Source of the DNA: Metridium senile
Lineage: Eukaryota > Cnidaria > Anthozoa > Actiniaria > Metridiidae
Assembly (NCBI GenBank): GCA_949775045.1
Contig: OX459095.1
Location: forward strand, 25,483,278 to 25,547,277
Direction of reading: 5' to 3'
Length of the DNA: 64,000 nt
Made by a program: the position numbers and the translations under genes. Under the pieces are notes generated by a model. That model was not told the origin of the DNA. It searched no databases and was given only the letters and a program-made list of their open reading frames with translations. Of this stretch, positions 11,621 through 21,775 are shown piece by piece. Position 1 is the stretch's first letter; every line of letters starts with the position of its first letter.

Positions 11621-13894
11621 TGTTTGCAAAGTGTATATATACCGGCTGTTGTAGTGTCCCTGCCTTCGTATGAAGGAAAAACACAGTACAACTATTGTTT
11701 TGATAAAATTTCCAATGCTATACCTGTTATATACACTAGTATGGAAGCAGATTCGAAAGAAACTATTATTCCTGCTACAATAGTTCTTTTTATCCGTTTT
11801 TGTTTTATCAAATCGTGTGCATGCCAATTCATGTCCGCATCGTGCATTTGTTTTAAATATTTTACTCAGGCCTATAGTTAAAATTAATTAAACGTCGCAT
11901 TTCACATGTGTCGACTCTAATGCCAATGAGCAAAGCTTATTGATTGAATTCATTTGCATTAGATACGGCACTAATATGTGATATGTAACGTTTGAACTAT
12001 AGGCATCAGTTTAGCAGTTATTTAGAGTTGAGTACCGAAACTTGAAGATATTATATTATCACACCACCGTAATGTAGCCTGTTTCTAGACTCGATGTTCG
12101 ATACTCAAAATATTCGCCAATATCAATCGACTCTGCAAAGTAAGCCTAGAGTGATTTCCGTCGTCTGTGAAAGAAAACTGATGACTAACTAGTTTGTAGT
12201 AGTGCGTGATAGTTGGTAATAGATAGAAAGAGACAAGGAGAGTCAATATTATGATTGATATATTAAATTAATTCTATCATAACAATCATTTATTCTAAAG
12301 ATTAAAACACAGCAAACTACAGTGACTTTTATAACCTGTTATAACAAATTCAATGATCGTGATAGTCTATATATTTCATGCTACAAGGCGTGAAGGCCAC
12401 TCTGGTCTAGTTTATATAGTGTAATTGGTAGTACTAACTACTAATAACAGGTAATAACAAAGGAGAATGCCGTGTAAAATCACTCTAGCTGTGACGCTAC
12501 TGTATAATAACACTTCTGACACGCTACCGCATTATCACTCTACTGTCACTTTATTTATTACTAAATTGGAACATCAGACAACCACTTTGAATGCGTCCTC
12601 TTCCTCCAATCTCTCAACGAGTGAGAGAAAAGAACGGTCATCAATAATCAAAGGTAGCTTGCCAATGAAGGCAAAACCAATGACTTGCTTCCCGCTCAGA
12701 AGAGAACGCTTTGAATCATCACCGTGGTTGTCGGAGTTGCCTTTGTTGAGTAACAAAGACGGGACGCGTACTATAGAAATGATCCTAGTAAGTACGGTCT
12801 TAATATTATAAGGTTCGCGTGTCTAGTACCTATCAGGAAAAACGGCTGATCAATGTGGGAAGACAAAGACGTAATATTGTCGTTTTGCGCATGTGCAGAC
12901 ATCAGGGTTTTTTTAAAAAACCTTCGACATTCGTGAAGCAAACTAATAGCTTCCTAATATCAAATATATTTAAAACATAGTATATTGTTAAAAATGTGGA
13001 ATGTGCCGTTTCCGTGACAATGAACGTGCCAATATTTCCGTGACAAGGAACTTGCTGTTATTATTATCCCCTTTAACCTGTTTTGAATTAGGTGAATGTT
13101 GGTAGGAGGTCATTTTGTTGAGTTCATCCGTCCACTGAGTGCAATGTAAATAAATGTATTGGTCTGATCCGCGGTTATGAAAGTCAGTATTAGGATGATC
13201 GTCGCTGAATAGGAAGCAATTAAAGAAATTGCAATTATAGAAAAAATATATATATAAAAAAATTGATTTAGTGAGACGATTTATAATTTATCCAACTTAG
13301 AGTGCTTTGGGTTGTAAAAGAGTGAAAGCAATAAAACCCTGAAATACATACCAAAATATAGTTTCCCCAATAGTTTCCAGCTAGTGTGTATTATTTGAGT
13401 CTCTGCGTACCATGGCCATCCCCAATTATCACAATATTCAAAATTGCTGTTAAAAAAAAGATATATATCATATGATAGGCATTTACCATGACAATAACTT
13501 GTGAGCGTTTGATAAAAAAACGCCGAGTGAATTTGCAAGAAGCTATATGAATTTGAAAAATCAGAAAAACACCAATTGAAAACAGTACGGGTCAACAAAG
13601 TCCTCAGCAGAAAATGACATATAAATCTCTAATTCTTTTCATCATGATCATTCATCATAACTTCATTGGCATTTTATAATTAGCCAGAGCATCAAAACAT
13701 TCCAAACATGCCCATTTTAAAAGTACAAAAATACAAAAAGTAAATCACTCATTTTCCACTTTTTATGAAAGTGAGCTAAAGTGGTCCGGTACTGAAGACC
13801 TCATTCCAACTGTATTTTTCTTCGGTAGTGACTAAATAAGAGCTATTACACAGCATTAATTTCATGGATATATATAGTGCTTGTGCTCTTTGAG

Positions 13895-14036
13895 AGAGTG
13901 TGATGGTCTAGTGGTTAGGGGATCAGTGGGATTCCGGGTCTAATGGTCTGGGTTCGATTCCCGGGCGATAACGTTGTGTCCTTTGTGATCAAGAGACTTA
14001 ACTCTCTCAGTCATTGCCTCCTCTTCTCGGATAATA
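13895..14036 (+). mobile_element. tRNA-derived SINE in repeat copy 2 (interrupted)
   Basis: A box TGGTCTAGTGGTTAGG and B box GGGTTCGATTCCCGGG as in copy 1. The body is split by the foldback at 14037-14272, and its remainder ('ccggtcgggaggtcccgtg') resumes afterwards. Confidence 0.65.
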
Positions 14037-14272
14037 GGGAACTTCAGATTTGACAACGAGTACGAGATTGAGTACGAGTACAAGTTTTAAAATTGGCCTT
14101 GTGTGTATTGTTGATACTGAATTACATTCCACTTCTTGTTTTTATATATTTGGTGTCTCAATCTATACACAAGACTATAATTAATTCATCATAAACAGCA
14201 CACAGAGGGCCAATTTAAACTAAACTTGTACTCGTACTCAATCTCGTACTCGTTGTCAAATCTGAAGTTCCC
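14037..14272. mobile_element. 236-bp foldback element nested in the SINE of copy 2
   Basis: The ends GGGAACTTCAGATTTGACAA and their exact inverse extend for at least 60 bases (acgagtacgagattgagtac and its complement) around a centre near 14130-14180. The uninterrupted target 'gataatgacatatat' is preserved in copy 3 near 16751; only a very short duplication (about AAT) is visible. Confidence 0.9.
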
Positions 14273-16630
14273 AAATGACATATATAAAACCGGTCGGGAG
14301 GTCCCGTGTGCTTTCACTACATCAAGGTGGACGTAAGAAATCCAGTTGTCGGCTGTTTGCAAAGCGTATATACCGGCTGTTGTAGTGTCCCTGCCTTCGT
14401 ATGAAGGAAAAACACAGTAAAACTATTGTTTTGATAAAATTTCCAATGCTATACCTGTTATATACTCTAGTATGGAAGCAGATTCGAAAGAAACTATTAT
14501 TCCTGCTACAATAGTTCTTTTTATCCGTTTTTTTTATCAAATCGTGTGCATGCCAATTCATGTCCGCATCGTGCATTTTTTTAAATATTTTACTCAGGCC
14601 TATAGTTAAAATTAATTAAACGTCGCATTTCACATGTGTCGACTCTAATGCCAATGAGCAAAGCTTATTGATTGAATTCATTTGCATTAGATACGGCACT
14701 AATATGTGATATGTAACGTTTGAACTATAGGCATCAGTTTAGCAGTTATTTAGAGTTGAGTACCGAAACTTGAAGATATTATATTATCACACCACCGTAA
14801 TGTAGCCTGTTTCTAGACTCGATGTTCGATACTCAAAATATTCGCCAATATCAATCGACTCTGCAAAGTAAGCCTAGAGTGATTTCCGTCGTCTGTGAAA
14901 GAAAACTGATGACTAACTAGTTTGTAGTAGTGCGTGATAGTTGGTAATAGATAGAAAGAGACAAGGAGAGTCAATATTATGATTGATATATTAAATTAAT
15001 TCTATCATAACAATCATTTATTCTTAAGATTAAAACACAGCAAACTACAGTGACTTTTATAACCTGTTATAACAAATTCAATGATCGTGATAGTCTATAT
15101 ATTTCATGCTACAAGGAGTGAAGGCCACTCTGGTCTAGTTTATATAGTGTAATTGGTAGTACTAACTACTAATAACAGGTAATAACAAAGGAGAATGCCG
15201 TGTAAAATCACTCTAGCTGTGACGCTACTGTATAATTATAACACTTCTGACACGCTACCGCATTATCACTCTACTGTCACTTTATTTATTACTAAATTGG
15301 AACATCAGACAACCACTCTGAATGCGTCCTCTTCCTCCAATCTCTTAACGAGTGAGAGAAAAGAACGGTCATCAATAATCAAAGGTAGCTTGCCAATGAA
15401 GGCAAAACCAATGACTTGCTTCCCGCTCAGAAGAGAACGCTTTGAATCATCACCGTGGTTGTCGGAGTTGCCTTTGTTGAGTAACAAAGACGGGACGCGT
15501 ACTATAGAAATGATCCTAGTAAGTACGGTCTTGATATTATAAGGTTCGCGTGTCTAGTACCTATCAGGAAAAACGGCTGATCAATGTGGGAAGACAAAGA
15601 CGTAATATTGTCGTTTTGCGCATGTGCAGACATCAGGTTTTTTTTAAAAAACCTTCGACATTCGTGAAGCAAACTAATAGCTTCCTAATATCAAATATAT
15701 TTAAAACATAGTATATTGTTAAAAATGTGGAATGTGCCGTTTCCGTGACAATGAACGTGCCGTTTCCGTGACAAGGAACTTGCTGTTATTATTAGCCCCT
15801 TTAACCTGTTTTGAATTAGGTGAATGTTGGTAGGAGGTCATTTTGTTGAGTTCATCCGTCCACTGAGTGCAATGTAAATAAATGTATTGGTCTGATCCGT
15901 GGTTATGAAAGTCTGTATTAGGATGATCGTCGCTGAATAGGAAGCAATTAAAGAAATTGCAATTATAGAAAAAATATATATATAAAAAATTGATTTAGTG
16001 AGACGATTTATAATTTATCCAACTTAGAGTGCTTTGGGTTGTAAAAGAGTGAAAGCAATAAAACCCTGAAATACATACCAAAATATATAGTTTCCCCAAT
16101 AGTTTCCAGCTAGTGTGTATTATTTGAGTCTCTGCGTACCATGGCCATCCCCAATTATCACAATATTCAAAATTGCTGTTAGAAAAAAGATATATATCAT
16201 ATGATAGGCATTTACCATGACAATAACTTGTGAGCGTTTGATAAAAAACGAGTGAATTTGCAAGAAGCTATATGAATTTGAAAAATCAGAAAAACACCAA
16301 TTGAAAACAGTACGGGTCAACAAAGTCCTCAGCAGAAAATGACATATAAATCTCTAATTCTTTTCATCATGATCATTTATCATAACTTCATTGGCATTTT
16401 ATAATTAGCCAGAGCATCAAAACATTCCAAACATGCCCATTTCAGGTTAAAAGTACAAAAATACAAAAAGTAAATCACTCGTTTTCCACTTTTTATGAAA
16501 GTGAGCTAAAGTGGTCCGGTACTGAAGACCTCATTCCAACTATATTTTCCTTCGGTAGTGACTAAATAAGAGCTATTACACAGCATTAATTTCATGGATA
16601 TATATAGTGCTTGTGCTCTTTGAGAGAGAT

Positions 16631-16830
16631 GTGATGGTTTAGTGGTTAGGGGATCAGTGGGATTCCGGGCCGTAATGGTCTGGGTTCGATTCCCGGGCGA
16701 TAACGTTGTGTCCTTTGTCAAGAGACTTAACTCTCTCAGTCATTGCCTCGATAATGACATATATAAAACCGGAGGTCCCATGTGCTTTCACTACATCAAG
16801 GTGGACGTACGAAATCCAGTTGTGGGCTGT
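16631..16830 (+). mobile_element. tRNA-derived SINE in repeat copy 3
   Basis: Same head as in copies 1 and 2 (TGGTTTAGTGGTTAGG, GGGTTCGATTCCCGGGC) with the body uninterrupted, giving the reference state for the insertion in copy 2. Confidence 0.65.
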
Positions 16831-18552
16831 TTAGCGTATATACCGGCTGTTGTAGTGTCCCTGCCTTCGTATGAAGGAAAAACACAGTAAAACTATTGTT
16901 TTGATAAAATTTCCAATGCTATACCTCTTATATACACTAGTATGAAAGCAGATTCGAAAGAAACTATTATTCCTGCTACAATAGTTCTTTTTATCCGTTT
17001 TTGTTTTATCAAATCGTGTGCATGCCAATTCACGTCCGCATCGTGCATTTTTTTAAATATTTTACTCAGGACTATAGTTAAAATTAATTAAACTTCGCAT
17101 TTCACATGTGTCGACTCTAATGCCAATGAGCAAAGCTTATTGATTGAATTCATTTGTATTAGATACGGCACATGTGATATGTAACGTTTGAACTATAGGC
17201 ATCAGTTTAGCAGTTATTTAGAGTTGAGTACCGAAATGTGAAGATATTATATTATCACACCACCGTAATATATCCGGTTTCTAGACTCGATGTTCGATAC
17301 TCAAAATATTCGCCAATATCAATCGACTCTGCAAAGTAAGCCTAGAGTGATTTCCCGTCGTCTGTGAAAGAAAACTGATGACTAACTAGTTTGTAGTAGT
17401 GCGTGATAGTTGGTAATAGATAGAAAGAGACAAGGAGAGTCAATATTATGATTGATATATTAAATTAATTCGATCATAACAATCTTTTATTCTTAAGATT
17501 AAAACACAACAAACTACAGTGACTTTTATAACCTGTTATAACAAATTCAATGATCGTGATAGTCTATATATTTCATGCTACAAGGAGTGAAGGCCACTCT
17601 GGTCTAGTTTATATAGTGTAATTGGTAGTACTAACTACTAATAACAGGTAATAACAAAGGAGAATACCGTGTAAAATCACTCTAGCTGTGACGCTACTGT
17701 ATAATAACACTTCTGTCACTCTACCGCGTTATCACACTACTTATTACTAAATTTGAACATCAGACAACCACTCTGAATGCGTCCTCTTCCTCCAATCTCT
17801 CAACGAGTGAGAGAAAAGAACGGTCATCAATAATCAAAGGTAGCTTGCCAATGAAGGCAAAACCAATGACTTGCTTCCCGCTCAGAAGAGAACGCTTTGA
17901 TTCATCACCGTGGTTGTCGGAGTTGCCTTTGTTGAGTAACAAAGACGGGACGCGTACTATAGAAATGATCCTAGTAAGTACGGTCTTGGTGTCCAACTGT
18001 TCACGTGTCTCGTACCTATCAGCGAAATCGGCCGATCAATGTGGGATGACATAGACGTAATATTGTCGTTTTGCGCATGTGCAGACATCAGTTGTTCTTT
18101 ATAAAATCAATATATATATATAAACAAATGAAATCCGATGAACGGTATGTAAGACCTAACTTATTCGAGTCTACCCTGATGAAGACTAGCAGTAGCAGTC
18201 GAAACGTCGCGGTCCAAACCTTCAACATTAAGCGCATTAGATCATATATTTTATAATGAATTTTTGCGCTATAGAAACATTAAAATTATTAAAATTATTA
18301 CATTCGTGAGACAAATGAATAGCTTTGAATATTAAAATTATTTAAAACATAGTATATTGTTAAAAATGTGGAATGTGCCGTTGACAACGAACGTGCCGTT
18401 TCCGTGACAAGGAACTTGCTGTTATAAATAGCCCCTTTAACCTGTTTTGAAATAGTTGTATGTTGGTAGGAGGTCATTTTGTTCATTTGTCCACAGAGTA
18501 ACAATGTAAATAAATGTATTGGTTTGATCCGCGGTTATGAAAGTCTGTATTA

Positions 18553-19945
18553 TACGAAAGCCGAGGAGGGACTTCAGACTTCAGCCCAGAGATAATTATG
18601 TCTGAAGTCTGAAGTCTGAAGTCTGAAATACAATTTTAGGACTTTAGACTTCAGACTTCAGAGATAATTATGCTACCTGTGGTCCCATCGAGTTATAAAA
18701 TGCTGTTTGTTTCATTATTCTTCTTACGCTACAAGTTAATACGCATGCGCTGCAGTCCCACAGGTATCCCAATCCAAATGTTTTAATAATCGCCCTCGTT
18801 CGTCGACGGCTGTAAGAGAGTTGTCGTAATTTGTACTACAAGGAGTTTTTATAGTCTTCATCGACAAAGATGCTTCCAGTTCTGCCAAAAACGATCCACA
18901 TTCAAACGCACACATCTTTGAAGCTGAAAACGAACGTACTTTTCTATCTGAGTCTTTCCGCGAACTCGAAGAGGAATCAAAGCAAATCTATGATCAACCT
19001 ATGCTCTGAATTTCTGACTAAATGTACAAATACAAAAACAAATACAGAACACGTACTGTGCCATAACAAACAACTGTTCAGCATCCAAACACTCTGATGA
19101 TGGAGAAAACAAGAATCCTGTTGTTATGAAAAGAAGCAAGAACGAACATGAAAGTGCCATGTTTGATGGATCAAACGAACAGCACTATTTGCTTCTCGAT
19201 AAATATTATTATCTTTATGGTAATTATATTGATTCTTTTAAGCATTTGTGTTGTATTGTCGACCATACAAACAATTTTACCGCTTAATAAATATGCTACA
19301 AAGTTTACATGTACTCGTGTTTGTATATAAGTCGTATAAGTCGATAATAGTCGTACCTATTATCGCGCACATCCTATTATCGTGCTTTTTGTAAAAAATA
19401 ATATACATCTTCTAAAAAACTGCTTCAAAATTAATTAAAACAATTTTGGCTGATTATTCTGTTGCAACCAAGTTTTTAGTTCACTTTTTTCAATAGACTT
19501 TTACGGCACAGGATAGAAGATAATTATTATTTTTTACGAAAAGCACGATAATGGGTTTGCGCGATAATAGGTACGTTTACTTTAAGCTCATGTCATCTGC
19601 AGGAATTCTCTTGCTTACCGTGGTTACTAACGAACCCTTGCATAGCGACAGAATTAACATGCACTATCGATACAGTTATTCAATTTTATCTATTAAGAAG
19701 ACGTTCTTTGGTTATCTAGGGTTTTTTTCTACAATTCTTTAATCTTGATTAACTCGTTTGTGGTCGGTTGTGTGGGTTTTGGGAAATTCGTGATTTTGTG
19801 ATTCCTGTGTTGATTTTTTGACCGCAAGCAATACTCTTTACATTGCCAGATTTAACCAAGAAATGACCACCCATCGAGTACACGCTCTGAGAGTGTCTTT
19901 GTTATCTCTGAGGCTGAAGTCTGAAGTCCCTCCTCGGCTTTCGTA
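18553..19945. mobile_element. 1.39-kb inverted-repeat element inside repeat copy 3
   Basis: At least 34-bp perfect terminal inverted repeats starting TACGAAAGCCGAGGAGGGAC, followed by further near-perfect pairing (cagagataa). The left end carries tandem GTCTGAA heptamers (about 18601-18660). It is flanked by a 6-bp duplication GTATTA (18547-18552, 19946-19951), and the empty site 'gtattaggatgat' is intact in copies 1 and 2. The interior is unique and contains a short peptide-like frame (18858-19010, + strand) starting V-F-I-D-K-D, which may be captured host sequence. It is too short and unmatched to call a gene. No transposase is recognised. Confidence 0.88.
19352..19575. mobile_element. 224-bp foldback nested in the 1.39-kb element
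   Basis: Inverted ends CGTACCTATTATCGCGCACA and GCGCGATAATAGGTACG, continuing with attatcgtgctttttgtaaa against ttacgaaaagcacgataat. It lies wholly inside the larger element, so it is a secondary insertion. Confidence 0.85.
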
Positions 19946-19999
19946 GTATTAGGATGATCGTCGCGGAATAGGAAACAATTAAAGAAATTGCAATTATAG

Positions 20000-20003
<4 letters not shown>

Positions 20004-20093
<90 letters not shown>
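20004..20093. repeat. (AT)n microsatellite, left part
   Basis: About 90 bases of perfect AT dinucleotide at the end of repeat copy 3. The shorter (TA)n at the ends of copies 1 and 2 is the likely seed. Confidence 0.97.
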
Positions 20094-20096
<3 letters not shown>

Positions 20097-20349
20097 TCAT
20101 TTGCAAAAATTCTGACCGTACAAGTATATAAGTATATAAGTATATAGGTATATAGATATGTAGGTAATTCTGCCTTGAAACGCTCCAACATTTTTCAGAA
20201 TTCTTTCAATGACATGAAGTAAGCATCATTGAAGTATTATGGATGGTTCTGATAGTACCAAGAGCGCATAAAAGCACTCAAAGGCATAAATAAACATTAC
20301 CCACAATGCACCCGATATACTTTGATGCGGTCAGAATTTTTGCAAATGA

Positions 20350-20352
<3 letters not shown>
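20094..20352. mobile_element. Tc1/mariner-like MITE inserted in an AT microsatellite
   Basis: 259 bp with ~25-bp inverted ends CAGTCATTTGCAAAAATTCT and its inverse, sitting exactly between two (AT)n tracts. TA-targeting Tc1/mariner elements are expected to land in such tracts. There is no transposase frame. The superfamily call rests on the TA context and end style. Confidence 0.75.

Positions 20353-20424
<72 letters not shown>
20353..20424. repeat. (AT)n microsatellite, right part
   Basis: About 70 bases of AT dinucleotide. It was probably continuous with the tract at 20004-20093 before the MITE inserted. Confidence 0.97.
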
Positions 20425-20429
<5 letters not shown>

Positions 20430-20506
20430 AAATTGTTTAAAAAAATGGTCTACAATCATATACATTGCCAAAATGTGTTGGCACGATCACATTTCGGACA
20501 CTTTCT

Positions 20507-20674
20507 CGGGGGGGGGGGGGGGGGGGGTCTATCATTGTTTCATTTATTAGGAAATATTTGTCTACCCCCCTCCCCCAATACAATGTTGCTGTTTTTCATG
20601 AATAAAAGAGATGTTTTCCACGATTGACAAGGTTCATATACCCCTCCAGCAACATTGTCAGAGGGGAGGGGGTA
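20507..20674. repeat. G-run and C/G-ended foldback
   Basis: A run of about 20 G at 20509-20527 is followed by a foldback at 20562-20674 whose left end is ctacccccctcccccaatac plus CAATGTTGCTG. Its right end is the inverse, CAGCAACATTG plus gaggggagggggtag. A related small foldback (ctcccccactaaacaatgtt) lies at 32.6 kb. Confidence 0.65.
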
Positions 20675-21164
20675 GTACCAAGATAGGAACAGAAAAAAAA
20701 TCGACAATCATGCCAACAGTTTCGTTAATGATTGTAGCTACGAGATCCAGTGAATGCACGAATTTGATATCAGAACAATATGAAATCAATTTGAAAACTA
20801 GAAAAATATAATCCGTAAGAGAAAGTACATAAAAAGAAGAAAACGCGGCTATGTATATATATAGATCATGTGCTCCTCCTTAATTTTACAATACCATTAA
20901 AGATACCTAGTAATGTTGAAATTCTACATCTCAAATTTAATACCATACTGAATAACGTTGATATTTACCCCTGAGAAATACGACGAGCATATTCTCATAT
21001 CGTGGTACTGTTAATTTCTTAAATATGTTATACGATACTTCGGAACTATCTCCTACCACAGGAGTCCCGATACAAGCATAATATATTACAGAGCAAAAAA
21101 GGAAAAGAAGAGACAAAAAGCCGGGCTCCCTGTGCTGCACCCTCTGTAATGCCTTACTAATCAG

Positions 21165-21775
21165 TGTGACTACATGCTGTCACGCTACTGCATTGTCACG
21201 CTACTATATTGATACACTACTGTCACACTACTGCATTGTCACACTACTGTCACGCTACTATATTAATACACTACTGCCCCGCTACTATATTAACACACTA
21301 CTGTCACGCTACTGTATTGATTCACTACTGTCACACTACTGCATTGTCACACTACTGTCACGCTACTGTATTGATACATTACTGTCACGCTACTATATTG
21401 ATTCACTACTGTCACGCTACTGTATTGATACACTACTGTCACGCTACTATATTGATTCACTACTGTCACACTAATGCATTGTCACACTACTGTCACGCTA
21501 CTGTATTGATTCACTACTGTCACGCTACTATATTAATTCACTACTTTCACACTAATGCATTGTCACACTACTGTCACGCTACTATATTGATTCACTACTG
21601 TCACGCTACTGTATTGATTCACTACTGTCACGCTACTATATTGATTCACTACTGTCACACTAATGCAATGTCACACTACTGTCACGCTACTATATTGATT
21701 CACTACTGTCATGTACGCTACTGCAATGTTACACTACTGTTCTGTATTGTCACACTAAGGTCACGCTACTGTATA
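21165..21775. repeat. GTCACGCTACTGTATTGAT minisatellite
   Basis: About 600 bases of interleaved short units, 'gtcacgctactgtattgatt' and 'cactactgtcacactactgc', in 18-60-bp higher-order blocks. Both long + strand frames (CHATILIHY-type repeats) are translations of the satellite, not genes. The array runs directly into the last codons and stop of the minus-strand secreted gene. A similar seed (gtgacgctactgtataataa) sits in every copy of the 2.45-kb unit. Confidence 0.92.

Larger units (their letters stand above)
10423..13264. repeat. 2.45-kb tandem repeat unit, copy 1
   Basis: It starts GATTTAGTGAGACGATTTAT and runs to the junction with the next copy at 13265. Removing the 371 bases added by an inserted foldback element leaves about 2.47 kb. 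Contents in order: a leader, a tRNA-like SINE head, a segment with 'ctctggtctagtttatatag', a 60-codon minus-strand open frame (12574-12756), and an AT-rich tail ending near (TA)n. Copies 2 and 3 follow directly with the same internal order. Confidence 0.93.
13265..15991. repeat. 2.45-kb tandem repeat unit, copy 2
   Basis: Nearly identical to copy 1 through its length. It contains a SINE head at about 13900-13971 and its own 236-bp foldback insertion. Net length without that insertion is about 2.49 kb. Copies 1 and 2 share a deletion after 'gcagacatcag' relative to copies 3 and 4, so they are each other's closest relatives. Confidence 0.93.
15992..20003. repeat. 2.45-kb tandem repeat unit, copy 3 (split)
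   Basis: Same start (GATTTAGTGAGACGATTTAT) and order as copies 1-2, with a SINE head at about 16631-16702. It is interrupted at 18552 by a 1.39-kb element and resumes at 19946 (gtattaggatgatcgtcgc) to end in a long (AT)n. It retains a segment at about 18090-18300, including 'ctgatgaagactagcagtag' and 'gtcgaaacgtcgcgg', that copies 1 and 2 lost. Confidence 0.9.

Noticed and set aside
11441..11881. 146-codon + strand frame and its antisense frame in repeat copy 1
   Set aside because: Crosses the SINE head and is broken in copies 2 and 3.
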